DNA of 64,000 bases. Source: Georhizobium profundi. Lineage in GTDB: Bacteria; Pseudomonadota; Alphaproteobacteria; Rhizobiales; Rhizobiaceae. Position 1 is the stretch's first letter. Each line of letters opens with the position of its first letter. The notes beneath the pieces were generated by a model. The model made no database searches. It saw nothing but the letters and a program-made list of their open reading frames with translations, and was not told the origin of the DNA. Both the position numbers and the translations under genes were made by a program. This document shows, one piece after another, positions 8,941-18,555 of this stretch. The DNA lies in NCBI RefSeq assembly GCF_003952725.1, contig NZ_CP032509.1:3682001-3746000 (forward strand). The letters are read 5' to 3'.

Positions 8941-9792
8941 TCATTGACCTCCGCCGAGAGAGTGAACGTAAACCGCGAGTTCCTTGACCGTGGTCTCACC
9001 GAGGCGATCCTGCCAGGCCGGCATCACCCCGTGACGCGGCGCGCGGATCTGGGCGGCGATCTCCTCCTTGCTCGCCCCATAGAGCCAGATCGCATCGGCG
9101 AGGTTCGGCACGCCCAGTTCGACCATGCCCTCGCCGGCATCGCCATGGCAGGCGGCGCAGTTGGCGGCGTAAAGATCGGCGCCGGCACCCGTCGACGGCG
9201 TCGCCGACATCGAAGCGACATGGCCCGCAAGCTCACCGATTTCCGTCTCGCTCAGAATGTCCGCAAAGGCCGGCATTTCCGACAAGCGGGTCATGTCGTC
9301 GCCGACAAAGCGGATGCCGTGCGCAATCGTCAACCGGATGTCCTCCGGCTTGCCGCCCCAGAGCCAGGAATCGTCATTCAGGCTGGGGTAGCCTGCCGAG
9401 CCAGTCGCACCGGAACCGTGGCACTGGACGCAATTGACCTTGTAGGCAGCCGCACCTGCAGCGGTGGCAAAGGTGCGCAGCGCGTCGTCGATGAGGATGT
9501 CGTCGACCGAGGCGACCGCGACGGCGGTTACATAATCAGCCTTCGAGGCTTCGGCGGCATCGAGCGCTGCACGCACCTCCTGCCGGCTCGAATAGCCGAG
9601 CATGCCGCCGGTGGCGCTCGAGATGAGCGGCCAGGCCGGGTAGGCGATCGTGTAAGCGAACGCCCAGACGATGGTGGCGTAGAAGGTCCACACCCACCAG
9701 CGCGGCAGCGGATTGTTCAGTTCCTTGATGCCGTCCCATTCATGGCCGGTTGTGGCCACGCCTGTGACGTCGTCGATCTCTTTCTCGCTCAT
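8941..9792 (-). CDS. ccoP: cbb3-type cytochrome c oxidase subunit III (dihaem cytochrome c)
   Basis: A 283-residue protein. It has an N-terminal cytoplasmic segment, a transmembrane helix around residues 33-60, and two haem-binding motifs: CVQCH at 121-125 and CAACH at 212-216. The distal methionines are plausible at SEMPAF and HGVMPAW. CcoP feeds electrons from the bc1 complex or soluble cytochromes to CcoO and CcoN. Start overlaps the ccoQ stop by ATGA. Confidence 0.95.
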   Translation of the reverse strand: MSEKEIDDVTGVATTGHEWDGIKELNNPLPRWWVWTFYATIVWAFAYTIAYPAWPLISSATGGMLGYSSRQEVRAALDAAEASKADYVTAVAVASVDDILIDDALRTFATAAGAAAYKVNCVQCHGSGATGSAGYPSLNDDSWLWGGKPEDIRLTIAHGIRFVGDDMTRLSEMPAFADILSETEIGELAGHVASMSATPSTGAGADLYAANCAACHGDAGEGMVELGVPNLADAIWLYGASKEEIAAQIRAPRHGVMPAWQDRLGETTVKELAVYVHSLGGGQ

Positions 9793-9959
9793 GGGCGTGG
9801 TTCCGGATGTTCGTCGTTCAGCGGGATCTGGGCAGCCAGGTCTGAAGCGTTGCGCCCGCCAGGCCGCAGCGCGAAGATGACGACGCCGAAGAAGAAAAGC
9901 GTCATCGCAAGCAGTGCCCAGCTGTCGGCAAAGGCACGCATGGCCGTATAGGTGTCCAT
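9789..9959 (-). CDS. ccoQ: cbb3 oxidase small subunit CcoQ
   Basis: A 56-residue protein starting MDTYTAMRAFADSWALL, with one transmembrane helix and a basic FALRPGGR motif. This is the usual CcoQ pattern, and it sits between ccoO and ccoP. CcoQ stabilises the complex. Confidence 0.9.
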   Translation of the reverse strand: MDTYTAMRAFADSWALLAMTLFFFGVVIFALRPGGRNASDLAAQIPLNDEHPEPRP

Positions 9960-9969
9960 CAGCGCCCCC

Positions 9970-10701
9970 TCACCGGTAGCCGGCCGTTTCGTCGTACGTT
10001 TCGAAATCGACCAGCGTGCCCAGCATCTGCAGATAGGCAACGAGCGCATCCATCTCGGTCAGCGCTTGCGGATCGCCATCGAAATTGCCGATCTTGGCAT
10101 TGGGATACCGGGCGAGCAGATCGGTATGCGCAGCATTGGGATCGGCCTGTGCTGTGAGGTCGGCCTCGGCGACGGCGATCATCTCGTCCGTATAAGGTAC
10201 GCCGAGCCGCTGGTTGGCGACGAGATGCGTGGAAAAACCGCGCGGGTCGAGCGGCGTGTCCTTCAGGAAGACGTAGCTCGGCATGATCGATTCCGGCACA
10301 ACCGAGCGCGGGTCAATGAGGTGCTGAACGTGCCATTCGTTGGAATAGCGATCGCCGACGCGCGCAAGATCAGGCCCCGTGCGCTTGGAGCCCCACTGGA
10401 ACGGCCGATCGTACATGGACTCGGCGGCGAGGCTGTAATGCCCGTAACGCTCCACCTCGTCGCGGAAGGGGCGGACCATCTGCGAGTGGCAGACATAGCA
10501 GCCCTCCCGGATGTAGATGTTGCGGCCGGCAAGCTCGAGAGGCGAATAGGGCCGCATGCCTTCCACCTTTTCGATGGTGTTTTCGAGGTAGAAGAGTGGG
10601 GCGATCTCGACGATGCCGCCGACCGTGACCACGAGCAGCGAGCCGGCCAGAAGCAGCGTGGCGTTGCGCTCGATAATTGCGTGCTTGTCCATCAGTGCCA
10701 T
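9970..10701 (-). CDS. ccoO: cbb3-type cytochrome c oxidase subunit II (monohaem cytochrome c)
   Basis: A 243-residue protein, the usual CcoO length. The ATG at 10701 is chosen because AGGAGG lies about 7 bases before it. There is an N-terminal membrane anchor ([18 protein letters not shown]), the haem motif CYVCH (C68, C71, H72) and the conserved [18 protein letters not shown] region. The frame stays open far upstream across ccoN, but that part is out of frame with ccoN and not coding. Confidence 0.95.
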   Translation of the reverse strand: MALMDKHAIIERNATLLLAGSLLVVTVGGIVEIAPLFYLENTIEKVEGMRPYSPLELAGRNIYIREGCYVCHSQMVRPFRDEVERYGHYSLAAESMYDRPFQWGSKRTGPDLARVGDRYSNEWHVQHLIDPRSVVPESIMPSYVFLKDTPLDPRGFSTHLVANQRLGVPYTDEMIAVAEADLTAQADPNAAHTDLLARYPNAKIGNFDGDPQALTEMDALVAYLQMLGTLVDFETYDETAGYR

Positions 10702-10712
10702 TGTGTGCCTCC

Positions 10713-12335
10713 TCATTCGGCCGGCTGCAGGGAGGAAGGAGCCTTGGCGACAGGCGCGCCGATCGGTTGTTCCTCGCGCTGGTGGCCGAGAATGGTCATG
10801 GTAATGTTGAAGGCCATGATCAGGGCACCGGCCAGATACAGCGCGCCGCCGATCGCCCGCATGACGTAGTAGGGGAACATCGCCTGAACGGTCTCGGCGA
10901 AGGAGTAGACCAGGAAGCCTTGAGCGTCGTACTCGCGCCACATCAAGCCTTGCATGATGCCTGACACCCACATGACGGCCGCGTAAACGACGATGCCGAG
11001 CATCGCGAGCCAGAAGTGCCAGGTGACCATGCGCACCGAATAGAGCCGCTCGCGCGCCCAGAGCTTTGGTACCATGTGGTAGATCGCGGCAAAGGAGATC
11101 AGTCCGACCCAGCCCAATGCACCGGAATGTACGTGGCCGATCGTCCAGTCGGTGTAGTGCGACAGCGAGTTGACGGCCTTTATGGACATGACCGGGCCCT
11201 CGAAGGTGGACATGCCATAGAAGGCGATGGCCGCTACCATCATGCGGATGATCGGGTCGGTGCGGATCTTGTCCCACGCGCCAGACAGCGTCATCAGACC
11301 GTTGATCATGCCGCCCCAGGAGGGCATCCACAGCATGATCGAGAACACCATGCCGAGCGTCTGCGCCCAGTCGGGCAACGCGGTGTAGTGGAGGTGGTGC
11401 GGACCGGCCCAGATATAGAGGAAGATCAGCGCCCAGAAGTGGATGATCGACAGCCGGTAAGAATAGATTGGGCGGGCGGCCTGCTTGGGCACGAAGTAAT
11501 ACATCATGCCGAGGAAGCCGGCGGTCAGGAAGAAACCGACGGCGTTGTGGCCATACCACCATTGCGTCAGCGCATCCTGCACACCGGCAAAGGCCGAATA
11601 GCTCTTCACGCCAAGGAATGAGACGGGGATCGCGAGATTGTTGACCACGTGCAACATCGCGATGGTCACGATGAAGGCGAGGTAGAACCAGTTCGCGACG
11701 TAGATGTGCGGTTCCTTGCGCCTCAGGATCGTACCGAGGAACACCACGAGATAGGCGACCCAGACCACCGTCAGCCATAGGTCGACATACCATTCGGGCT
11801 CGGCGTATTCGCGGCTTTGCGTGATGCCGAGCAGGTAGCCCGTCGCGGCCATGACGATGAAAAGCTGGTAGCCCCAAAAGACGAACCAGGCGAGGTTGCC
11901 ACCGAAGAGCCGCGCGCGGCTGGTGCGTTGCACGACGTAGAAGGACGTCGCGATCAGCGCGTTGCCGCCGAAGGCGAAGATGACGGCCGAGGTGTGCAGC
12001 GGCCGCATGCGCCCGAAGGTGAACCATGGCTCGATGTTGAAGGCCGGCCAGGCAAGCTGCAGCGCGACGACGACGCCGACGAGCAAACCGACGATGCCCC
12101 AGGCCATGGTGGCGATCGAGCCGTAACGCACGACATCGTCCATGTAGCCGGTGTCGACCTTGGTCTTGGCTGGCGCGAAGAACGGGCGGCGCAGCATCAC
12201 CACCGTGGCGATTGCGAGCACGATAGTGAGTATCCCCATGTGCTGCGCAAAGAGAGGGTCGGCTGCAAAGGCCGCACCCAACAGCGCCAGAAAGGCGAAC
12301 AGACCGACGCCTATGGTCTGTGGACCGTATGTCAT
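10713..12335 (-). CDS. ccoN: cbb3-type cytochrome c oxidase subunit I
   Basis: A 540-residue, 12-plus-helix haem-copper oxidase catalytic subunit. Histidine-bearing segments expected for the low-spin haem b and the haem b3/CuB site are visible ([49 protein letters not shown]). It heads ccoNOQP; the gap to ccoO is 11 bases. Together with CcoO and CcoP it gives a high-affinity terminal oxidase for micro-oxic growth. Transcription probably starts from the FNR-boxed promoter at 12418-12431. Confidence 0.97.
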   Translation of the reverse strand: MTYGPQTIGVGLFAFLALLGAAFAADPLFAQHMGILTIVLAIATVVMLRRPFFAPAKTKVDTGYMDDVVRYGSIATMAWGIVGLLVGVVVALQLAWPAFNIEPWFTFGRMRPLHTSAVIFAFGGNALIATSFYVVQRTSRARLFGGNLAWFVFWGYQLFIVMAATGYLLGITQSREYAEPEWYVDLWLTVVWVAYLVVFLGTILRRKEPHIYVANWFYLAFIVTIAMLHVVNNLAIPVSFLGVKSYSAFAGVQDALTQWWYGHNAVGFFLTAGFLGMMYYFVPKQAARPIYSYRLSIIHFWALIFLYIWAGPHHLHYTALPDWAQTLGMVFSIMLWMPSWGGMINGLMTLSGAWDKIRTDPIIRMMVAAIAFYGMSTFEGPVMSIKAVNSLSHYTDWTIGHVHSGALGWVGLISFAAIYHMVPKLWARERLYSVRMVTWHFWLAMLGIVVYAAVMWVSGIMQGLMWREYDAQGFLVYSFAETVQAMFPYYVMRAIGGALYLAGALIMAFNITMTILGHQREEQPIGAPVAKAPSSLQPAE

Positions 12336-12417
12336 GATGGTTCAGGCTCCCGATGACACTGCCTGGCCGATGATCCGGCCATGCCTGCACTCATCATGGC
12401 TTTTCGCCTTGTCTGCC

Positions 12418-12431
12418 TTGATCCAGGTCAA
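12418..12431 (-). promoter_or_regulatory. FNR/FixK-like box upstream of ccoN
   Basis: TTGATCCAGGTCAA differs from TTGAT-N4-ATCAA at one position. It lies 83-96 bases before ccoN and 63 bases before the divergent hemerythrin-like remnant, so it may once have served both directions. Confidence 0.7.
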
Positions 12432-12493
12432 GCCCGCGCGCCGCTTGTTCGATCAGTTTGGCGCTTATCGAGCGGACGGGGAGGTTGACGGCC

Positions 12494-12817
12494 ATGATTA
12501 TCGTTGAGGCGGGAAAGGATCAGGATTGCGCAGCGCGCTCGCAGTGCCCTGCAGCGTCGGCCTGCAGTCCCCTCCGCCTCGCACCCTGCGAAGGCATCCA
12601 GCACCGCCACGCGGCAAAGCTTGTGCTTTGCGACGCACTTGAGCGGATTGCAAATTCGCTGCCAGGGCCGGTCGACCGGCATCTCTGCCTGATGGTTGCG
12701 GCGGGTCTGGTGCCGCTGGTGCGCGATGCACAGCGCTATGTGGAGGAAGCGGTGTTTCCCGCCTGCAAGTTCTCGGTCGTCACGATCTCGTTTGGGGAAC
12801 CACATCCGAGCACGTGA
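12494..12817 (+). pseudogene. Hemerythrin-like protein, truncated
   Basis: A frame of about 107 residues, divergent from ccoN. The part LCDALERIANSLPGPVD and LVPLVRDAQRYVEEAVFP resembles the helices of HHE/hemerythrin-like proteins often encoded beside cbb3 operons, but expected metal-ligand histidines are replaced (for example Q in DAQRYVEE). After about 12770 the frame runs antisense over an ABC ATPase remnant, so the native C-terminus is lost. An in-frame TTG at 12458 is another possible start. Family assignment is tentative. Confidence 0.35.
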
Positions 12818-12967
12818 CCATCTTTCATTGCAACGATCCGGTCAGCGTAGGCTGCGGCTTGATTGATGTCGTGAAGGACAATGGCGATGGTTCGGCCCCT
12901 CTCATCAACGAGCGCACGCAACTGCTGCATGAGTTCGCGGGCATAGAAGATGTCGAGGTTGTTCAGC
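12778..12967 (-). pseudogene. Fragment of an iron-siderophore type ABC ATPase
   Basis: About 65 residues on the minus strand read LDIFYARELMQQLRALVDERG, IAIVLHDINQAAAYADRIVAM and GSPNEIVTTENL. This is the region after Walker B of FecE/FepC-type ATPases (LDI..., VLHDINxAA...ADxIVxM). Walker A, the LSGGQ signature and Walker B are missing. It is a clear relic; the likely parent is an iron(III)-chelate importer. Confidence 0.65.
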
Positions 12968-13100
12968 GGTTCGCAGCTTTGCCCTGAACCATCTGAGGCA
13001 AATGATTGTGAAAGGCACATTGGCGCCCGGCCGAAGCTCTTCGACACGCCCTGGATCGAGAGCGCCGAAGGCGGCGCTCCGCAATTTCAGCCGCTCTCGC

Positions 13101-13424
13101 GCGATGCGGTAAATGTTTACCTGCCGCTTCGTCACCGGACATTCCAAGCGTGGTGGCCTGCCCACCGACCTCGATTGGGCCGCCGTGGTCGACAAGTCGG
13201 CATCGACCATCTTCTACATGGGCTCACGCACGGCCGGCGCGATCACAAACCGCTTCTTCGCGGAGGGCATGGCGGGCGATACGCCCGTCGTTTTTGCGGC
13301 GAATGTGGGTCGAGCGGACAGTTGGATCTATCGCACATCGATCGAAACATTGAGTGAAAAAGCGCTCCCTTATGAGGGAGACGGGCCCGTCATTGTCGGT
13401 ATAGGCTTGGCCTTTGGGGAATGT
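13101..13424 (+). pseudogene. C-terminal fragment of uroporphyrinogen-III C-methyltransferase
   Basis: The frame from 13113 contains RFVTGHSKRGGLPTDLDW, TIFYMGSRTAGAI and AEGMAGDTPVVFAANV, the C-terminal half of SUMT/CobA-type methyltransferases, ending with GPVIVGIGLAF. The N-terminal half with the GxGPGD motif is absent and the preceding codons contain a stop. After about 13425 no homology is visible. The remnant lies directly beside the ABC ATPase fragment, so at least two deletions met here. Confidence 0.65.
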
Positions 13425-13687
13425 CCCACTGCTGCCGAAACTCCCTTTAGGATCGACTGCAGGCATCAAACCCCATATCATCAGGATTGCCGAGAGCGGA
13501 CCAGTAATGCGTCTTAATGGTCTCGTCGATCGACGATCTCTGGGGCCTGTAGGAAGACCCATGATGATCCAAGTTTCTGCCTATTATCTTTGGATAATGT
13601 CGGCGGGTGCTAAGACTCGGCTCGCCCTGTAGTAGCCACAATTTGGTAGACCCGTCTTCACCCGTTCGGGTGAGGAGGTCATTTGAC

Positions 13688-13861
13688 ATGTCTTGCTTGG
13701 ACGGCGATCTGGTGGAGCAGTTGTACGAAGCCTCAGCCTTCTGACAGGCCAAAGACATCACGCAGACGCCGTCGGCGGTCTTACTGGCGGCCGCGGTGAT
13801 CAGCTTGTCCGGCAGGGTTCTGTCGATGAACCAGCAAGAAACATTGCTTAGACCGAGCACC
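13688..13861 (+). pseudogene. Possible LuxR-type regulator relic
   Basis: A strong Shine-Dalgarno (AGGAGGT) precedes an ATG that opens MSCLDGDLVEQLYEASAF, a start typical of rhizobial LuxR-family regulators, and then meets TGA. The same frame continues with AVISLSGRVLSMNQQ, which resembles the PAS-like part of such regulators. A CACCC/GGGTG hairpin (13659-13672) lies just upstream. Evidence is weak. The remainder of 13425-13905 shows nothing I recognise. Confidence 0.25.
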
Positions 13862-13911
13862 CGGGCCAATACCAACCGCCGGCCGTAGGCGGAAGCAGTA
13901 CGGATCATGCG

Positions 13912-13931
13912 TGTTTATGCGATGTTTATGC
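13912..13931 (+). promoter_or_regulatory. 9-base direct repeat upstream of kdp
   Basis: TGTTTATGC occurs at 13912-13920 and again at 13923-13931, one helical turn apart (11 bases). It lies about 80 bases before the first kdp peptide. KdpE binds AT-rich upstream DNA in other bacteria, so this is a candidate KdpE site by position; no experimental consensus is applied. Confidence 0.35.
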
Positions 13932-14008
13932 AGATGGCATTGATGACACATCGCGCGTTGATGCCCCTGGTTAATAGATAGGACGCTTCCGAAACAACGG
14001 AGCGTTCT

Positions 14009-14092
14009 ATGCTCGACATTCTCTACATCGCTCTGGCTGCCGGCTTCTTTGTCGCGGCCGCTACCGCCGTTCGCCTGCTCGAACGGCTCTGA
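14009..14092 (+). CDS. 27-residue membrane peptide at the head of the kdp operon
   Basis: MLDILYIALAAGFFVAAATA followed by VRLLERL. It is one transmembrane helix with a short basic tail, preceded by GGAG 8 bases before ATG. It stops 9 bases before kdpF. Similar micro-peptides precede kdpF in several alphaproteobacteria, as far as I recall. It could be a second KdpF-like stabilising subunit. The architecture (single helix, cytoplasmic ER tail) parallels KdpF, which ends ARPERF. Confidence 0.6.
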   Translation: MLDILYIALAAGFFVAAATAVRLLERL

Positions 14093-14101
14093 GGTCCTGC
14101 C

Positions 14102-14191
14102 ATGGCCCTCGATCTCATCATTGGCGGCGCGGTTGCCGCTCTCCTCATTGTCTATCTCGGCTATGCGCTCGCCCGTCCGGAACGGTTCTGA
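14102..14191 (+). CDS. kdpF: K+-transporting ATPase subunit KdpF
   Basis: A 29-residue hydrophobic peptide ending YALARPERF, the usual KdpF tail (L-x-PE-x-F). It has a single helix and sits between the micro-peptide and kdpA. KdpF stabilises the KdpABC complex in the membrane. Confidence 0.85.
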   Translation: MALDLIIGGAVAALLIVYLGYALARPERF

Positions 14192-14212
14192 CCCGGCGCA
14201 AGGACAATTTTC

Positions 14213-15919
14213 ATGGCACCCGATATTTTGCAGTTCATCCTCTACGCGGTGCTTGTCACCGTGCTCGCCTGGCCGCTCGGCCTATATCTCGCCCGCGTCT
14301 ATGAGGGCGGGACGACATGGCTGTCGCCTGTCTTCGCGCCAGTCGAGCGGGCGTTCTTCAGGCTCGCCGGCGTGCGCCCCGATCAAGGTCAGCACTGGAC
14401 GCGCTATGCGCTGAGCGTGCTCGCCTTCAGCCTTGGTTCCTGGGCTCTGCTCTACGCGATCCTGCGGCTGCAGCATCTGCTGCCGTTCAATCCGCAGGCA
14501 CTCGGCCCTCTTTCACCCGACCTTGCCTTTAACACGGCGGTCTCGTTCACGACCAACACCAACTGGCAAGCCTATGGCGGCGAGACGACCATGTCGTATT
14601 TCAGCCAGATGGCCGGGCTGACGGTGCAGAACTTCGTCTCGGCCGGCGTCGGCATGGCGGTTTGTGCAGCGATCATCCGCGGCTTCTTTGCCCGCGAACA
14701 GAAAACGCTTGGCAATTTCTGGGTCGATCTGACCCGCTCGGTTCTTTACGTTCTGCTTCCGCTATCCATAGTGCTGACCCTGTTCCTCGTTTGGCAGGGC
14801 GTCCCGCAAAACCTGCTGGCCTATGTCTCGGCCACGACCGTCGAAGGTGCACAGCAGACGATCAGCCAGGGTCCGGCAGCCTCACAGATCGCGATCAAGC
14901 AGCTCGGCACGAATGGCGGCGGTTTCTGGAACGCGAATTCGTCCGTGCCGTACGAGAACCCGACGCCGCTCTCGAACTTCATCGAGATGGTCGCCATCCT
15001 GCTCATCCCGGCCGCTTTCTGCTTCATGTTCGGGAAGATGGTGCGCGACATGCGCCAGGGGGCCGCGATCTTCGCCACCATGGGCATCCTGTTCCTCGGC
15101 GCACTGGCGCTGACATATTCGTCGGAAATTGCCGGCAACCCAGCTTTCGCGCAGCTCCCGGTCGAACAGTCGGCTGGCAACATGGAGGGCAAGGAAGTCC
15201 GCTTCGGCGTCGGCAACTCCGCGCTTTGGGCAACAGCGACGACGGCTGCATCCAACGGATCGGTCAATTCCATGCATGACTCGTTCATGCCGCTCGGCGC
15301 ACTCGCTCCGATGCTCCTGATGCAGGTCGGCGAGGTCGTCTTCGGCGGGGTCGGCTCCGGCTTCTACGGCATGCTGTCTTTCGTCGTGCTGACCGTCTTT
15401 CTCGCGGGGTTGATGGTCGGACGCACGCCGGAATATCTCGGCAAGAAGATCGAAGCACGCGAGGTGAAACTTTCCGTGATCGCCTTCCTGGTGATGCCGC
15501 TTGGCGTGCTCGGGCTCGGCGCGCTCGCCGCCGTACTTCCGATCTCGCTGTCTTCGCTGCAAGAGGCAGGGCCGCACGGTCTGTCCGAAATCATCTATGC
15601 CTATTCGTCGGCGACGGGCAACAACGGCTCGGCCTTCGCAGGCTTTAGTGCCAACGTGCCTTACCACAACACGATGCAGGGCATCGCCATGCTGCTCGGT
15701 CGGTTCGTCTACATCGTGCCGATGCTGGCGGTTGCAGGGTCGTTGGCTGCCAAGAAGTCGGCGCCCGCATCGAGCGGGACGTTTCCGACACATGGCCCGC
15801 TCTTCATCACACTACTCGTCGCCGTGATCCTGATCCTCGGCGGGCTGACCTTCTTCCCGGCGCTCGCGCTGGGGCCGATTGCCGAGCACGTCTCAATGCT
15901 GGCCGGCGAAACCTTCTGA
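14213..15919 (+). CDS. kdpA: K+-transporting ATPase channel-like subunit KdpA
   Basis: A 568-residue multi-pass membrane protein of normal length. The four selectivity-filter-like segments typical of the SKT superfamily can be seen, for example [29 protein letters not shown] and [14 protein letters not shown]. KdpA binds and admits K+ before it is moved by KdpB. ATG at 14213 follows an AAGGAC ribosome-binding site. Confidence 0.97.
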   Translation: MAPDILQFILYAVLVTVLAWPLGLYLARVYEGGTTWLSPVFAPVERAFFRLAGVRPDQGQHWTRYALSVLAFSLGSWALLYAILRLQHLLPFNPQALGPLSPDLAFNTAVSFTTNTNWQAYGGETTMSYFSQMAGLTVQNFVSAGVGMAVCAAIIRGFFAREQKTLGNFWVDLTRSVLYVLLPLSIVLTLFLVWQGVPQNLLAYVSATTVEGAQQTISQGPAASQIAIKQLGTNGGGFWNANSSVPYENPTPLSNFIEMVAILLIPAAFCFMFGKMVRDMRQGAAIFATMGILFLGALALTYSSEIAGNPAFAQLPVEQSAGNMEGKEVRFGVGNSALWATATTAASNGSVNSMHDSFMPLGALAPMLLMQVGEVVFGGVGSGFYGMLSFVVLTVFLAGLMVGRTPEYLGKKIEAREVKLSVIAFLVMPLGVLGLGALAAVLPISLSSLQEAGPHGLSEIIYAYSSATGNNGSAFAGFSANVPYHNTMQGIAMLLGRFVYIVPMLAVAGSLAAKKSAPASSGTFPTHGPLFITLLVAVILILGGLTFFPALALGPIAEHVSMLAGETF

Positions 15920-15928
15920 GGTACTCCC

Positions 15929-17965
15929 ATGCGAACGAAACCCGAAATTTCACTCCTTGACTGGCGTGTCACCGGTCCTGCCCTGAAAGTGGCGTTGGCG
16001 AAGCTCAACCCCCGTTCCATGGCGCGAAATCCCGTCATGTTCGTCACCTTGGTGGTGGCGGCGCTCTCCACGTTGCTGTTCCTGCGTGATCTCATCATCG
16101 GCAGCGAGAATTTGGCCGTCAGCGGGCAAATCGCCGCCTGGCTCTGGTTCACGGTCTATTTCGCCAATGTCGCCGAGGCAATGGCGGAAGGCCGAGGCAA
16201 GGCCCGCGCCGACTCGCTGCGTGCAACCCAGTCAGAGACACCGGCGCGGAAGCTTGCCTCCATCGAGGCGCCCGAACCGGAAATGGTGTCCAGCCGTTCG
16301 CTCAAGCCAGGCGATCTGGTGCTTGTGTCCGTCAATGACATCGTTCCCGCCGATGGCGAGATCGTCGAGGGCATTGCCTCTGTCGACGAAAGCGCGATTA
16401 CCGGCGAATCCGCCCCGGTCATTCGTGAAGCAGGCGGCGATCGCTCCGCGGTGACGGGCGGCACGCGCGTGGTGTCGGACTTTATCAAAGTTCGGATCAC
16501 TTCCAAGCCCGGCGAGAGCTTTCTCGATCGCATGATCGCCATGGTCGAAGGCGCGGAACGCCAGAAAACCCCAAACGAGATCGCACTCAACATCCTGCTG
16601 GCGGGCATGACGATCATCTTCCTGATCGTCGTCGTGACGCTGCAACCCTTTGTCATCTATTCGGGCGCATTCGTGCCTGTGGTCTTCCTGATCGCGCTTC
16701 TCGTCACACTCATCCCGACGACGATCGGCGGCCTTCTGTCCGCCATCGGCATTGCCGGCATGGATCGGCTGGTGAAGGCGAATGTCATCGCCAAGTCGGG
16801 CCGTGCTGTGGAGGCAGCCGGCGACGTCGATGTACTGCTTCTCGACAAGACGGGCACCATCACGTTCGGCGCTCGACAGGCGGATGGTTTCGAGCCCTTG
16901 CCTGGCGTTACCGCAAAGGACATGACGGAAGCCGCGCTGCTCGCTTCCCTCTCCGATGAAACGCCCGAAGGCCGGTCGATCGTTGATTTTGCCAGAAAGC
17001 AACTCGGGCGCGCGCTGCACGGCACGGAGCAAGTCGCAGAAGCCATTCCCTTCTCGGCCAACACGCGCATTTCGGGCGCGGATCTCAAGGACGGCTCTCA
17101 GTTGCGGAAAGGTGCCTCCGATGCCGTTCTGAGATGGTGCGGCGTCGATTCATCGCCACAGCTTCGTGCGGTTGTCGAGAGCATCGCCAAGTCAGGCGGG
17201 ACTCCCCTTCTCGTTGCACGCGACAAGCAGGTGCTCGGCGTCATCCATCTGAAGGACATCGTCAAGCCGGGCATTCGCGAACGCTTTGCCGAGCTGCGCC
17301 GGATGGGCGTGCGCACGGTGATGGTGACGGGAGACAATCCGCTAACGGCCGCAGCCATTGCGGCGGAGGCAGGCGTCGACGATTTCCTCGCCGAGGCGAC
17401 GCCCGAGCGCAAGCTGGAACTGATCCGCAAGGAGCAGGCCGAGGGCAAGCTCGTTGCCATGTGCGGCGACGGATCGAACGACGCACCCGCGCTGGCCCAG
17501 GCCGATGTGGGCGTGGCGATGAACACCGGCACACCCGCCGCAAAGGAGGCGGGCAATTTGATCGATCTCGATTCCGACCCCACGAAGCTGATCGAGATCG
17601 TGCTCGTCGGCAAGCAGTTGCTAATCAGCCGCGGCTCGCTGACTACCTTTTCGATCGCCAACGATGTGGCAAAATACTTCGCTATCCTCCCGGCGCTGTT
17701 CGTGACGGCCTATCCGGCACTCGATGCGCTCAACGTGATGGGGCTGGGCAGTCCGGCCAGCGCCATCCTGTCGGCCGTCATCTTCAACGCACTGATCATC
17801 ATCGCGCTCATTCCGCTCGCATTGCGCGGCGTGAAATACCAGCCGGCGACGGCAGCCGTGCTGCTGCGCCGCAACCTGCTGATCTATGGCCTTGGCGGCC
17901 TGATCGTTCCCTTCATCGGCATCAAGGCGATCGATCTTATTGTCAACGCCGCCGGCATCCTGTGA
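15929..17965 (+). CDS. kdpB: K+-transporting P-type ATPase catalytic subunit KdpB
   Basis: A 678-residue P-type ATPase. It has the actuator loop [10 protein letters not shown], phosphorylation site LLDKTGTIT, and hinge [16 protein letters not shown]. Its length and the operon leave no doubt. ATP hydrolysis here drives K+ uptake through KdpA. It begins 9 bases after kdpA. Confidence 0.97.
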   Translation: MRTKPEISLLDWRVTGPALKVALAKLNPRSMARNPVMFVTLVVAALSTLLFLRDLIIGSENLAVSGQIAAWLWFTVYFANVAEAMAEGRGKARADSLRATQSETPARKLASIEAPEPEMVSSRSLKPGDLVLVSVNDIVPADGEIVEGIASVDESAITGESAPVIREAGGDRSAVTGGTRVVSDFIKVRITSKPGESFLDRMIAMVEGAERQKTPNEIALNILLAGMTIIFLIVVVTLQPFVIYSGAFVPVVFLIALLVTLIPTTIGGLLSAIGIAGMDRLVKANVIAKSGRAVEAAGDVDVLLLDKTGTITFGARQADGFEPLPGVTAKDMTEAALLASLSDETPEGRSIVDFARKQLGRALHGTEQVAEAIPFSANTRISGADLKDGSQLRKGASDAVLRWCGVDSSPQLRAVVESIAKSGGTPLLVARDKQVLGVIHLKDIVKPGIRERFAELRRMGVRTVMVTGDNPLTAAAIAAEAGVDDFLAEATPERKLELIRKEQAEGKLVAMCGDGSNDAPALAQADVGVAMNTGTPAAKEAGNLIDLDSDPTKLIEIVLVGKQLLISRGSLTTFSIANDVAKYFAILPALFVTAYPALDALNVMGLGSPASAILSAVIFNALIIIALIPLALRGVKYQPATAAVLLRRNLLIYGLGGLIVPFIGIKAIDLIVNAAGIL

Positions 17966-17974
17966 GGTGAGACC

Positions 17975-18553
17975 ATGATTTCCGAATTGCGACCCGCCCT
18001 GACACTTCTCGCACTGTTCACGCTCATCACCGGTGTGGCCTATCCATTGGCCATGACGGGAGCAGCGCAGGCGCTCTTCCCGGCGCAGGCCGATGGCAGC
18101 CTGGTCGATCGCGATGGCCAGATCATCGGCTCGTCTCTCGTTGGCCAGGTGTTTACCGGCGAGACCTATTTCCATGGCCGCCCTTCAGCCGCCGGCGCCG
18201 ATGGTTATGACGCTGCCTCCACCGGGGGCAGCAATCTCGGTCCGACATCGGCAGCTTTGATCGACCGTGTGACGGCCGATGCGCAAAGGTTGAGCGCCGA
18301 AAATGGTGGCGCTGCGGTCCCAATCGACCTCGTAACCGCGTCAGGCAGCGGTCTCGACCCGCATATCTCGCCGGCGGCCGCATATTTGCAGATCGAGCGC
18401 ATTGCCGCCGCAAGAGGCACGGCCCCTGCGACCGTGCGCGTGCTGGTCAACGAGCAAATCGAGGGCAGGACGCTCGGCGTACTGGGCGAACCCCGCGTCA
18501 ATGTCCTCCTGCTCAATCTCGCTCTTAATGAGCGCATTCCGGTCACAGACTGA
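17975..18553 (+). CDS. kdpC: K+-transporting ATPase subunit KdpC
   Basis: A 192-residue protein with an N-terminal membrane helix ([19 protein letters not shown]) and the conserved motifs [19 protein letters not shown] ([10 protein letters not shown]), and [15 protein letters not shown]. KdpC assists nucleotide binding to KdpB. It follows kdpB by 9 bases. Confidence 0.97.
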   Translation: MISELRPALTLLALFTLITGVAYPLAMTGAAQALFPAQADGSLVDRDGQIIGSSLVGQVFTGETYFHGRPSAAGADGYDAASTGGSNLGPTSAALIDRVTADAQRLSAENGGAAVPIDLVTASGSGLDPHISPAAAYLQIERIAAARGTAPATVRVLVNEQIEGRTLGVLGEPRVNVLLLNLALNERIPVTD

Positions 18554-18555
18554 TC

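Noticed and set aside
9970..12390. An 806-codon open frame on the minus strand covering ccoO and ccoN
   Set aside because: Only its last 243 codons (ccoO) are real; the rest is arginine/histidine-rich out-of-frame reading of ccoN, a common effect of high GC.
13447..13908. A 153-codon minus-strand frame in the graveyard region
   Set aside because: No domain, no ribosome-binding site and it lies opposite the possible LuxR relic; not listed as a gene.
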